From assembly GCA_004144595.1 (NCBI GenBank), contig SEEM01000008.1:31129-95128 (forward strand): a stretch of DNA of 64,000 bases, read 5' to 3'. The notes beneath the pieces were generated by a model, which ran no database searches, was not told the DNA's origin, and worked only from the letters and a program-made list of their open reading frames with translations. The translations under genes were made by a program, and so were the position numbers. Shown piece after piece: positions 56,566-64,000 of the stretch. This stretch comes from Hyphomicrobiales bacterium (GTDB taxonomy: Bacteria; Pseudomonadota; Alphaproteobacteria; Rhizobiales; Beijerinckiaceae). Position 1 is the stretch's first letter. Each line of letters starts with the position of its first letter.

Positions 56566-56934
56566 TCACGCCTCGGCGGCTTCTTCGGCAGCCGGAGCAG
56601 CGGCCTTCTCGGCCCGCTTCTCGGCGCGTTCCTTGGCCTTCTCGCCGGGAACGGCCTTGTTCGGGTTGTTGCGGGCCGGCCGCTTGGCGAGGCCGGCGGC
56701 GTCGAGGAAACGCAGCACGCGGTCGGTCGGCTGGGCGCCCTTGGCGAGCCAGGCCTGGACCTTTTCGAGGTCGAGCACGACGCGGTCGGCCGAGTCCTTC
56801 GGCTTCATCGGATCGTAGGAGCCGATCTTCTCGATGAAGCGGCCGTCGCGCGGCGCACGGGCGTCGGCGACGACGATGCGGTAGTAGGGGCGCTTCTTGG
56901 CGCCGCCGCGGGTCAGGCGAATCTTGAGGGACAT
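56566..56934 (-). CDS. rpsP: 30S ribosomal protein S16
   Basis: About 122 residues. [20 protein letters not shown] is the S16 start and [20 protein letters not shown] follows. The C-terminal tail is alanine/lysine/glutamate-rich ([20 protein letters not shown]), an extension typical of alphaproteobacteria. It is a structural component of the small ribosomal subunit. The ATG at 56934 is correct; upstream frame belongs to the GNAT gene region. Confidence 0.96.
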   Translation of the reverse strand: MSLKIRLTRGGAKKRPYYRIVVADARAPRDGRFIEKIGSYDPMKPKDSADRVVLDLEKVQAWLAKGAQPTDRVLRFLDAAGLAKRPARNNPNKAVPGEKAKERAEKRAEKAAAPAAEEAAEA

Positions 56935-56965
56935 GGGTCTTCTCCGGTCAGGTTTGGTTTCAGGT

Positions 56966-57481
56966 TCAGTGTTTCGCAGGCGTGGCGGCCGGGTGCCGGT
57001 AGATGCCGACTTCGGTGCCACGGATCACGAAGGGTTTCTCGAAGCGCGCGCCGAGACGCTCTGCGACGCGGATCGAGGGTCGGTTATCGGGGTGGACCAG
57101 GCTCATCAGCGTCGTCCATCCCAAGTCACGATAGGCATAGTCACGGGCGCGCAGCGCAGCCTCGGTCGCGTAGCCGCGGCCATGCTCGCCTGCGAACAGG
57201 CTCCAGCCGATCTCGGGCTCGGGCCAGCCGTCCGGCGAGAGCAGGCCGCACCAGCCGACGAGCCGGCTGTCATCCTTCGCCTCCACCGCCCAGAGGCCGT
57301 GGCCGCGCAACAGCCAATGTCCGGACATGGCGGAAAAGCGCCGCCATGAATCCGAGCGGTCGCTGGCGCCCCCGATATAGCGGGTCAGATCCGCGTCCGC
57401 GTAGAAGTCGACGAGAACGTCGAAATCGGCGGCCGTCCAGCCGCGCAGCCGCAATCGCTCCGTTTCGAGAACGGGAATCAC
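56966..57481 (-). CDS. GNAT-family N-acetyltransferase (RimJ/RimL-like)
   Basis: 171 residues. [20 protein letters not shown] is the RimJ/RimL-type start; [20 protein letters not shown] holds the acetyl-CoA loop (xxGxGxA/G), and [20 protein letters not shown] is the family's last motif. It transfers an acetyl group to an unknown substrate, perhaps a ribosomal-protein terminus. It starts with GTG and overlaps the ffh stop (GTGA, 57478-57481), so it is co-translated with Ffh, and rpsP follows 31 bases after. Confidence 0.88.
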   Translation of the reverse strand: MIPVLETERLRLRGWTAADFDVLVDFYADADLTRYIGGASDRSDSWRRFSAMSGHWLLRGHGLWAVEAKDDSRLVGWCGLLSPDGWPEPEIGWSLFAGEHGRGYATEAALRARDYAYRDLGWTTLMSLVHPDNRPSIRVAERLGARFEKPFVIRGTEVGIYRHPAATPAKH

Positions 57482-59055
57482 TTCTTCTTGGCCCCGAACG
57501 GATTACCCAGGCCCGGCAGCCCGCCGCCGCCACCGAGGCCCGGCAGCTTCGGCATCATCCCGGCCGGCGGGGTGACGCCCTTCGGCAGACCGGGGAAGCC
57601 GCCCGGCGGCATCGACGGCAGGCCACCGCCCGCGCCGAGCTGCTTCTGCAGTTCAGCGAGCTGAGCCGGATCCATCTTCGAGGGGTCGGGCATGCCGGCC
57701 GGCAGGCCGCCGCCGAGCCCGAACATCGAGCCGAGCTTGCCGAGCATGCCGCCCTTCTGCTTGCTCATCATCTTCATGGCATCGGCCATGCCGCGATGCA
57801 TCTTGAGCAGCTTGTTGATGTGCTCGGCCGTGGTGCCGGAGCCGGCCGCGATGCGCTTCTTGCGGCTGTTCTTGAGCAGGTCGGGATTCTTGCGCTCGGC
57901 CGGCGTCATCGAGTCGATCGCGGCGATCATGCGCTGGAACATCTTGTCGCCGACGCCGGCATTGGCGAGCTGCGACTGCGCCTGCTTCATGCCGGGCAGC
58001 ATGCCCATCACGCCGCCGATGCCGCCCATCTTCTCCATCTGCTGGAGCTGCGCGCGCATGTCGGAGAGGTCGAACTGGCCCTTGGCCATCCGCTGCGCGG
58101 TGGCCTGCGCCTGCTCGGCGTCGATCGTCTGCGCTGCCTTTTCGACGAGCGAGACGATGTCGCCCATGCCGAGGATGCGGTTGGCGACGCGCGAGGGATG
58201 GAACTCGTCGAGCTCGTCGACCTTCTCGCCGATGCCGACGAGCTTGATCGGCTTGCCGGTGACGGCGCGCATCGAGAGCGCCGCACCACCGCGCGAATCG
58301 CCGTCCATTCGGGTCAGCACGATGCCGGTGAGGCCGACGCGGGCATCGAAGGCGCGCGCCGTGTTGACCGCGTCCTGGCCCGTCAGCGCGTCGGCAACGA
58401 GCAGCACTTCATGAGGATTGGTCGCGGCCTTCACCTCGGCGACCTCGGCCATCAGCGTGTCGTCGAGCGTCACGCGGCCGGCGGTATCGAGCATCACGAC
58501 GTCGTAGCCGCCGAGGCGAGCCGCCTCGATCGCGCGCCTGGCAATCTGCACGGCCGACTGGCCGGCGACGATCGGCAGCGTCTGCACGCCGACCTGCTGG
58601 CCCAGAATGGCGAGCTGTTCCATGGCGGCCGGGCGTCGCGTATCGAGCGACGCCATCAGCACCTTCTTCTTGTGGCGCTCGGTCAGGCGCTTGGCGATCT
58701 TCGCCGTCGAGGTCGTCTTGCCGGAACCCTGCAGACCCACCATCAGGACCGGGACGGGCGGAACGGCATCGAAATTGATGCTCTCGCCCTCGCCGCCCAG
58801 CGTCTCGATCAGGACGTCGTTGACGATCTTGATGACCTGCTGGCCGGGCGTGATCGACTTCAGCACCTCGGCGCCGACGGCGCGCTCTCGCACCTTGTCG
58901 GTGAAGCTGCGGACGACCTCGAGCGCAACATCCGCCTCGAGCAGCGCGCGACGAACCTCGCGGAGAGCCGCGTTGACGTCCTCCTCGGTCAGCGAACCCC
59001 TGCGGGTCAGCCCGGAGAGGATGCCGGAGAGCCTGTCGCTCAGCGTGCCGAACAT
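57478..59055 (-). CDS. ffh: Signal recognition particle protein Ffh
   Basis: 525 residues. N domain and GTPase domain: VPVLMVGLQGSGKTTSTAKI (P-loop), VVMLDTAGRVTLDDTLMAEV and TRMDGDSRGGAALSMRAVTG. The methionine-rich M domain (MKMMSKQKGGMLGKLGSMFG) is followed by a Gly/Pro-rich tail of about 60 residues. It binds signal peptides and 4.5S RNA for membrane-protein targeting with FtsY. It is the first gene of the ffh-GNAT-rpsP-rimM-HAD-trmD group. Confidence 0.97.
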   Translation of the reverse strand: MFGTLSDRLSGILSGLTRRGSLTEEDVNAALREVRRALLEADVALEVVRSFTDKVRERAVGAEVLKSITPGQQVIKIVNDVLIETLGGEGESINFDAVPPVPVLMVGLQGSGKTTSTAKIAKRLTERHKKKVLMASLDTRRPAAMEQLAILGQQVGVQTLPIVAGQSAVQIARRAIEAARLGGYDVVMLDTAGRVTLDDTLMAEVAEVKAATNPHEVLLVADALTGQDAVNTARAFDARVGLTGIVLTRMDGDSRGGAALSMRAVTGKPIKLVGIGEKVDELDEFHPSRVANRILGMGDIVSLVEKAAQTIDAEQAQATAQRMAKGQFDLSDMRAQLQQMEKMGGIGGVMGMLPGMKQAQSQLANAGVGDKMFQRMIAAIDSMTPAERKNPDLLKNSRKKRIAAGSGTTAEHINKLLKMHRGMADAMKMMSKQKGGMLGKLGSMFGLGGGLPAGMPDPSKMDPAQLAELQKQLGAGGGLPSMPPGGFPGLPKGVTPPAGMMPKLPGLGGGGGLPGLGNPFGAKKK

Positions 59056-59285
59056 GCGGACCTGCCTGCCTGTCTCAGGAAGCCTTCAGCACCGGACCTC
59101 ATCGCCAAGCGGTTTCGCGCCCGAGGGCGCAATCGCGCTGTCGGGCGTTGACCTCCGGGCTCATGAAAGCGGCTTGCGCGGCCCGGTCGGCGGATGTGGT
59201 TTCGGCGATGTCGGCGAAACGGATGCGGTCTTAAAGCGGAAGACTGTGGCGAAAGTCAAGTTTAGGTCACGATCCGGCCCTTCGT
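59056..59285. other. Non-coding gap between the HD-GYP gene and ffh
   Basis: These 230 bases include the ffh promoter region. I see no gene, no strong hairpin and no obvious promoter motif. A CGAAAGTCAAGTTTAGGTCA segment near 59250 is the most AT-rich part. Confidence 0.6.
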
Positions 59286-60638
59286 TCACGCTGCAGCGGC
59301 CAGACTCGCCTGGGACAGCGCCTGTTCCAGCGCGACGATGCAGGTCTCGTCATGCGAGGTGCCGATGCCGTCGCGGAGGATGGTAAGCGCCTTCGATGCC
59401 GGCATGGCAGCGCGATAGGGGCGATCCGCTGTCAGGGCATCGAACACATCGGCAGTGGAAACGATCCGTGTCTCCAGGTCGATCTGGTCGCCTGTGAGCC
59501 CACGCGGATAGCCTTTTCCATCGAGTCTCTCATGATGCGCACCGGCGATACGCGACAGATCCGAGAATGCGTCGATGCGCGAGAGAATTGCCTCCGACAG
59601 CCCGGCATGGCTCTTCATCGCCAGCCACTCCGTGTCGTCGAGCTTGCCGGCCTTGTCGAGCACGCTGCTGCTCACGCCGAGTTTTCCGATGTCGTGCAGG
59701 AGCGCCGCCCGCTTGAGCCAGCGACGCTGAGCCATGTCGAAACCCATCTGCTCCGCTATCATGTCGCTGAAGATCGCCACCCGTTCGCTGTGACCCGAAG
59801 TGTAGGGGCTCTTCGCGTCGATGACATGCGCGAAGGCCTGGGCGATATCGTCGAGATAATCCTCGTCGGCTTTCGCCGTCTCGCGCCCCGGCTCCATGTC
59901 GAGAACACGCGCCTCGAGACCTTCATCGCTCAGCCCGTGCCAAAAATCGGGATCATGCGCGGCGACGTGGAAGGCCTCGACAACAGCGGGGTCGAACCAG
60001 GTGCCGCAACGCCGGTCGATTTCCTGGATCGCGCCTTCCCGGCCACCGCTCGAATGGAACACGTCGACGACCTGGGCGAGCAATGCAACCCGCGCGAAAG
60101 TCGATATCTCCGTTCCAGTGCGGCCCAACGGCTTGCCGCCACCGTCCCAATGCTCGTCGAGGTCGAGGATACCACCGGCGACCGCTTCGGAGAATCGCAT
60201 CCGCCGGGCGATCGCAGCCCCGCGCTGACAGCGCGTCTCGATCAGGTCTCGCGCGATCGTGCCGCCATTGCGCATGATATTCAGGACGCCCCGCACCCGC
60301 TCGGCGAAAGCGGCGTGGCTACCGGTATGGGACAGCACGAAGCGCAACACTTGCGGCAGGTTGCCGTCCAGGATTTTGAAGTCCTTCTTGAAGCTGAGAT
60401 CGTCCGTTAGATAGAGTTCGCAGATACGCGAAGCGTTGCTGCTGCAACCGAGATCCTTCAACAGCAGGGTATAGTACAGGTCCGCGAGGAGCTCTTCGGG
60501 AAGTGCCAGAGCCCGTCCGATCGCGGTTCCAATCCAGCAGCAGCGGATGCAATGTCCCGGAGGCTGACCTTCTGTCAGGTCGAGTGCGCGGCTGAGCGCT
60601 CCGAGAATCTCGGCAAGCCGGATGCTGGACACCGTCAT
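59286..60638 (-). CDS. Tandem HD / HD-GYP domain phosphodiesterase-like protein
   Basis: About 450 residues from ATG 60638. The C-terminal half is a canonical HD-GYP domain: HSERVAIFSDMIAEQMGF, LLHDIGKLGVSSSVLDKAGK, AGAHHERLDGKGYPRGLTGD and VSTADVFDALTADRPYRAAM. The N-terminal half has a degenerate counterpart: YYTLLLKDLGCSSNASRICE in place of HDIGK and DLDEHWDGGGKPLGRTGTEI in place of the GYP loop. The protein may hydrolyse cyclic di-GMP with the second domain, while the first is structural. No GGDEF or sensor domain is attached. The 185 bases upstream to 60823 hold nothing I recognise. Confidence 0.85.
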   Translation of the reverse strand: MTVSSIRLAEILGALSRALDLTEGQPPGHCIRCCWIGTAIGRALALPEELLADLYYTLLLKDLGCSSNASRICELYLTDDLSFKKDFKILDGNLPQVLRFVLSHTGSHAAFAERVRGVLNIMRNGGTIARDLIETRCQRGAAIARRMRFSEAVAGGILDLDEHWDGGGKPLGRTGTEISTFARVALLAQVVDVFHSSGGREGAIQEIDRRCGTWFDPAVVEAFHVAAHDPDFWHGLSDEGLEARVLDMEPGRETAKADEDYLDDIAQAFAHVIDAKSPYTSGHSERVAIFSDMIAEQMGFDMAQRRWLKRAALLHDIGKLGVSSSVLDKAGKLDDTEWLAMKSHAGLSEAILSRIDAFSDLSRIAGAHHERLDGKGYPRGLTGDQIDLETRIVSTADVFDALTADRPYRAAMPASKALTILRDGIGTSHDETCIVALEQALSQASLAAAA

Positions 60639-60823
60639 TCTGTCGGCCCCGTGATCGCGCGACCCTGGCGGCTCCAGATGCATTCCGGATGGACCAGCCA
60701 AGGTCGGGCCGCGATCCTGAGAGCGATCCGTGAGCATTCGATTAATGAGGCCCCGCGATATTCTCGCCTTGTTTGGTGCCTAGCGCGCACTGACGTGATT
60801 GCTGCGAACGGGTCGGTTCAGGA

Positions 60824-61402
60824 ATGATGACGAGCAAACGAAATCTGGCGCTGCTGCTTTTGCTGGCCCTCGCCGGCTGTGCCGGCGAAGCCCGCCGCGA
60901 AGGCCCGCTCGACCAGCGCATGGTCGAGAAGGTCGCCGCCGTCTCGCTCGACCCGGCTCAGGCCGGGCGCATCCTCAACGCCTATCGCGCCAGCCAGGGC
61001 CTCGGCCCCGTCCGGCCGGATCCGCGCCTGATGGCGATGGCCCAGCGCCAGGCCGATGCGATGGTCGCGGCCAACTCGCTCTCGCACGATGCCGGCGGCA
61101 ACTTCACCGCCCGTATCCATGCCGCCGGCGTCGACAGCGCCCGCGCCGCGGAGAATCTCGGCGGCGGCTATTTCTCGGTCGAGGAAGCCTTCGACGGCTG
61201 GCGCAAATCGCCGGGCCACGACACCAACCTGCGGATGAAGGAAGCGACCCGCTACGGTATCGCGCTCTCCAAGGACCCGCGCACCAGCTATCGCGTCTGG
61301 TGGGCGCTGGTCGTCGCGGCGGAGCCGGAAGCACGCCGCGAGATGGCCACCCAAGGCGCCCCGGTCTTGTCCTTCGGTACCAATCCGCAGCCGACGCGGT
61401 AA
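60824..61402 (+). CDS. CAP-domain (SCP/PR1-like) lipoprotein
   Basis: 192 residues. Lipoprotein signal: NLALLLLLALAGCAGEARRE with lipobox LAGC. The CAP domain follows: GRILNAYRASQGLGPVRPDP, AMVAANSLSHDAGGNFTARI, ARAAENLGGGYFSVEEAFDG and WRKSPGHDTNLRMKEATRYG with the paired His/Glu residues. It is anchored at the outer or inner membrane. CAP proteins bind lipids or act as proteases; the role in bacteria is largely unknown. Two ATG codons start it, with a GGAATG context. Confidence 0.88.
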   Translation: MMTSKRNLALLLLLALAGCAGEARREGPLDQRMVEKVAAVSLDPAQAGRILNAYRASQGLGPVRPDPRLMAMAQRQADAMVAANSLSHDAGGNFTARIHAAGVDSARAAENLGGGYFSVEEAFDGWRKSPGHDTNLRMKEATRYGIALSKDPRTSYRVWWALVVAAEPEARREMATQGAPVLSFGTNPQPTR

Positions 61403-61462
61403 GCTCTTTACAAGTCGCCGCTTCTGGTGATGGCTCTGGTCTTCAACGGAGCCATCACCATC

Positions 61463-62089
61463 ATGACCTTCGAAGCCTGGGTCGCTTTCACCGCCGCAAC
61501 CGCCGTGCTCCTGGTCATCCCCGGGCCGACGATCCTCCTCGTCATCTCCTATGCGCTCGGCCAGGGCTGGCGCACCGCTTTCCCAATCGCCGTGGGCGTC
61601 GCGCTCGGCGACTTCACCGCGATGACGCTGTCGATGCTCGGCGTCGGGGCCCTGCTCGCCACCTCCGCTCTCGTCTTCACCACGCTGAAATGGATCGGCG
61701 CGGCCTACCTGATCTGGCTCGGCATCAAGCTCTTCCGTGCCGGCGGCACGCTCGACGCCAAGCCGCGCGGGGATGCCGCCCCCGGCTGGAAGATGCTCGG
61801 CCATGCCTGGCTGGTGACGGCGCTGAACCCGAAGAGCATCACCTTCTTCGTCGCCTTCCTGCCCCAGTTCCTCGACACCAAGAGCGATTTCTGGACGCAG
61901 ATGCTGATCTTCGAGGCGACCTTCATCACGCTCGCCTTCGCCAATGCCATGGGCTACGCGCTGATCGCTTCGCGGGCCCGGGCCGTGGTCGGCAATCCCC
62001 GCGCGATCGGGCTGTTCAACAAGGCCGGCGGCACGCTCCTGGTCGGCGCCGGCGTCGCGACCGTCGCAATCCGCTCCGGCAGCAACTGA
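61463..62089 (+). CDS. LysE-family exporter
   Basis: About 208 residues. MTFEAWVAFTAATAVLLVIP with GPTILLVIS is the typical start; IGAAYLIWLGIKLFRAGGTL and AWLVTALNPKSITFFVAFLP follow, and six helices can be drawn. It exports amino acids or related compounds. The ATG at 61463 is preferred over the GTG at 61427 since family members begin at this point and GGAG lies eleven bases before it. It is the second LysE member in the window; the other is at 14218. Confidence 0.88.
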   Translation: MTFEAWVAFTAATAVLLVIPGPTILLVISYALGQGWRTAFPIAVGVALGDFTAMTLSMLGVGALLATSALVFTTLKWIGAAYLIWLGIKLFRAGGTLDAKPRGDAAPGWKMLGHAWLVTALNPKSITFFVAFLPQFLDTKSDFWTQMLIFEATFITLAFANAMGYALIASRARAVVGNPRAIGLFNKAGGTLLVGAGVATVAIRSGSN

Positions 62090-62202
62090 CGCCAATCGTG
62101 ACAGGCCGGGGCGTTCGCCAGCCGACGCGCTGGCTTCACGCCTTGGCGATCAAATCGCGGGAGCCTTGACCAAACGGCGCGGCGGCCTACCTCTTCTGCA
62201 CC

Positions 62203-63261
62203 ATGACCCGCCGCAAACTTCTCTCCTTCATTGGCCTCGGTGCATTGCTGGCTTCCACCGGCGCTGCCTGGGCCGCGATCTCCCGCTCGCGCAATCCCTA
62301 TTACCAGGGACCCGTCAGCGACCATTTCAACGGGCTCCTCTTCAGTGACGGCCGCCCCGTGACCAAGGGTCTTGCCGACGTGCTGCGCTGGCAGACCGGC
62401 AAGCGCGAACGCGAGGCCTTCCCCCTCGCCTATCAGGCGCCGCCGCAGGACAAGCCGCCGCCTCACGTCGACGGTGCCAGGATCGTCCATCTCGGCCATG
62501 CCTCCTTCCTCTATCAGGTCGCCGGTCTCAATCTTCTGGTCGATCCCGTCTATTCCGAGCGCGCCAGCCCCTTCTCCTTCATCGGCCCCAAACGCGTGAA
62601 TGCGCCGGGCGTCGCTTTCGCCGATCTGCCGAGGATCGATGCGGTGCTGATCACGCATAACCATTACGACCATCTCGACATCGAGACGCTGGCGCAGCTG
62701 CATGACCGCGACCAGCCGCGCATGATCATGCCGCTCGGCAACGACGCCATCATCCGGGCCCGCATCCCCGATGCCCGCACCGAGGCGCATGACTGGAACG
62801 ACCGGCTCACGCTCTCGGACAAGGTCGCGGTGACGCTGGTGCCGAGCTACCACTGGTCGGCGCGCGGCGCCTTCGACCGGCGGATGGCACTGTGGTGTTC
62901 CTACATCCTCGAAACGCCGGCCGCTAAAATCTTCCATATCGGCGATACCGGCTACCATGACGGCTCGCTCTACACGGAGCTCGGCGGCAAGCACGGGCCA
63001 TTCGATCTCGCGGTCTTGCCGATCGGCGCCTACGAGCCGCGCTGGTTCATGTCGGACAATCACATGAACCCGGACGAGGCGGTCAAGGTCATGCTCTCGC
63101 TCCGGGCCGAGCAGGCCATTGGCCATCACTGGGGCACCTTCCAGCTCACCGATGAAGGCGTCGAGCGCCCGCCTCAGGCGCTGAAGGCCGCGCTCGCGGA
63201 GGCTGGCCTGCCGGAAGAACGCTTCAGAGCGATGCGCCCGGGTTTGAGCTGGAGCGCGTAG
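62203..63261 (+). CDS. Metallo-beta-lactamase-fold hydrolase (UlaG/NAPE-PLD-like)
   Basis: 352 residues. TRRKLLSFIGLGALLASTGA at the N-terminus is a signal or membrane anchor, possibly Tat-type. IVHLGHASFLYQVAGLNLLV and DAVLITHNHYDHLDIETLAQ contain the zinc-binding HxHxDH-like motif (HNHYDH). VTLVPSYHWSARGAFDRRMA, FHIGDTGYHDGSLYTELGGK and LPIGAYEPRWFMSDNHMNPD supply the remaining ligands. Such enzymes hydrolyse phospholipids or lactones. The substrate is unknown. It may be co-transcribed with lysE (113 bases apart), though a gap is present. Confidence 0.88.
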   Translation: MTRRKLLSFIGLGALLASTGAAWAAISRSRNPYYQGPVSDHFNGLLFSDGRPVTKGLADVLRWQTGKREREAFPLAYQAPPQDKPPPHVDGARIVHLGHASFLYQVAGLNLLVDPVYSERASPFSFIGPKRVNAPGVAFADLPRIDAVLITHNHYDHLDIETLAQLHDRDQPRMIMPLGNDAIIRARIPDARTEAHDWNDRLTLSDKVAVTLVPSYHWSARGAFDRRMALWCSYILETPAAKIFHIGDTGYHDGSLYTELGGKHGPFDLAVLPIGAYEPRWFMSDNHMNPDEAVKVMLSLRAEQAIGHHWGTFQLTDEGVERPPQALKAALAEAGLPEERFRAMRPGLSWSA

Positions 63262-63287
63262 AAGGTCCTTCACCCGCACTAACGCTC

Positions 63288-63379
63288 GTCATCGTCGGGC
63301 TTGTCCCGACCATCCACGTCCTCCCTGGTCGAAGGTCGTGTCCAAAACGTGGATGCTCGCCACAAGGGCGAGCATGACG
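63288..63379. repeat. Palindromic repeat, family B
   Basis: GTCATCGTCGGGCTTGTCCC opens it and TGCTCGCCACAAGGGCGAGC is near the end. It lies between the convergent MBL and GyrI-like genes. Confidence 0.8.
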
Positions 63380-63389
63380 GTGGAAACAG

Positions 63390-64000
63390 TTACTTCGGTT
63401 GGACGTAGACGTTGATCTCCAGGTTCGGATCGCCGGGGTCCTTGAGGTCGCTGACATATTCCTCGAGGAAGGCATCCTTCACCGTGATGCTCTTGGCCTC
63501 CAGATAGGCCGTGATCGTCTCGTAGGTCGAATCGATGTCGTCATAGGGCGCGACATGCAGGAAGCGCAGCGCCCGTCCCGCCGGCGAAGCGCTTAGCTTC
63601 ACCCCGCCCCCGAAGGCCGAAGGCTGCCCACCGGCCGGCGCAGCGACCGGCAGCATCGCCTCGAAGCGGAAACCGTCATCCGTCGTCTCGACGAAGAGCG
63701 ACAGCGGCCGCCCGGTGACGGGCAGGCCCGCCTTCTGCGCTTCCGCACGCAAGGCCGTGAAACTTTCCGAGAGCTTCTGGAAGCCCTGGTCCCAACTCGC
63801 CTGCCCCGACAGGAGCAGGACGGGCTTGGCAACCAGCGCGACCTCGTCGATATCGCTGTTGTCGCCGCGCTTGCCCGCAAGCGTCGCATTGGGATCGGGC
63901 ACGCCGGTCTGCTGTTGGGCGGGCGGCGCCGGCAAGGGCTGGCCCGGAGGCGGCAGGGTCGGCGGCGGCTGCACGGGCTGCGGCTCGGCCGGTCCCGGCA
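63390..64000 (-). CDS. GyrI-like (AraC effector-binding fold) protein, 5' partial
   Basis: The reading frame stays open to the window end, so the N-terminus is missing. The visible 200 residues start with a Pro/Gln-rich linker (PPPTLPPPGQPLPAPPAQQQ). A GyrI-like domain follows: LFVETTDDGFRFEAMLPVAA, ALRFLHVAPYDDIDSTYETI and AYLEAKSITVKDAFLEEYVS, ending in DPGDPNLEINVYVQPK. GyrI-like folds bind small hydrophobic or cationic ligands. The Pro-rich linker suggests an exported protein. Without its N-terminus the class is not certain. Confidence 0.75.
   Translation of the reverse strand, partial: PGPAEPQPVQPPPTLPPPGQPLPAPPAQQQTGVPDPNATLAGKRGDNSDIDEVALVAKPVLLLSGQASWDQGFQKLSESFTALRAEAQKAGLPVTGRPLSLFVETTDDGFRFEAMLPVAAPAGGQPSAFGGGVKLSASPAGRALRFLHVAPYDDIDSTYETITAYLEAKSITVKDAFLEEYVSDLKDPGDPNLEINVYVQPK

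Noticed and set aside
60818..62095. Open frame of 425 codons on the minus strand
   Set aside because: The plus strand holds a CAP lipoprotein and a LysE exporter with clear motifs; the reverse product has none.

Overview
The window is a GC-rich alphaproteobacterial chromosome segment. The best fit is Hyphomicrobiales, and a Bosea-like genome is my inference. Support comes from an lrp / trxB / lsrB-like cluster, MucR/LsrB-era regulatory logic with CtrA- and CcrM-type sites, three families of rhizobial-type intergenic palindromes, and a DnaG whose zinc-ribbon ligands are replaced. Most of the window is core genome. No CRISPR array, prophage or intact insertion sequence was seen.

Region 1 (1-7.4 kb) is a decayed accessory zone. 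It holds the 3' end of an M20 amidohydrolase, a frameshifted LysR remnant and a DppC-type permease that has lost its first membrane helix. The last two meet back to back at a deletion junction near 1380. An acyl-CoA dehydrogenase, a stub of a CaiB/BaiF CoA-transferase and a TetR regulator follow, then a MocR/PaiB divergent pair. The zone closes with an iron-alcohol-dehydrogenase fossil abutting a CAU-anticodon tRNA gene.

Region 2 (7.4-33.5 kb) contains a chemoreceptor with a CtrA-type box upstream, a YciA thioesterase, an MFS carrier, a PfpI-like amidotransferase, HlyU, and a lysE-yjbQ pair divergent from an ArsR-SRPBCC pair. The housekeeping block rpoD-dnaG comes next, then a YqeY-like protein and carA. 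After these lie a prephenate-dehydrogenase-like gene, a group III truncated globin, cyclopropane fatty-acid synthase, a two-gene envelope cassette of unknown role, and an orphan zinc chaperone (AztD) behind a Zur-like palindrome. The region ends with an ArsR/MFS pair carrying twin operators.

Region 3 (33.6-44.5 kb) has carB, greA, marC, lrp, an ELM1-like gene, trxB and an LsrB/VtlR-type LysR gene. Downstream of the LysR gene is a strong small-RNA candidate of about 140 nt. A 15-bp dyad at the lysR start region recurs centred about 65 bp before the predicted sRNA start, the classical LysR activation position. This is the most interesting unit in the window.

Region 4 (44.6-64 kb) carries msrP without msrQ, leuB, a RidA-family gene, an MltB-type transglycosylase, a SemiSWEET transporter, a PQQ-type sugar dehydrogenase, a TctC binding protein, aatA and a rhodanese without its catalytic cysteine. 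The ribosome-maturation block ffh-GNAT-rpsP-rimM-HAD-trmD has no rplS, has a HAD gene inserted, and has a palindromic repeat between rpsP and rimM. The window ends with a tandem HD-GYP protein, a CAP-domain lipoprotein, a LysE exporter, a metallo-beta-lactamase-fold enzyme and a GyrI-like protein cut by the window edge.
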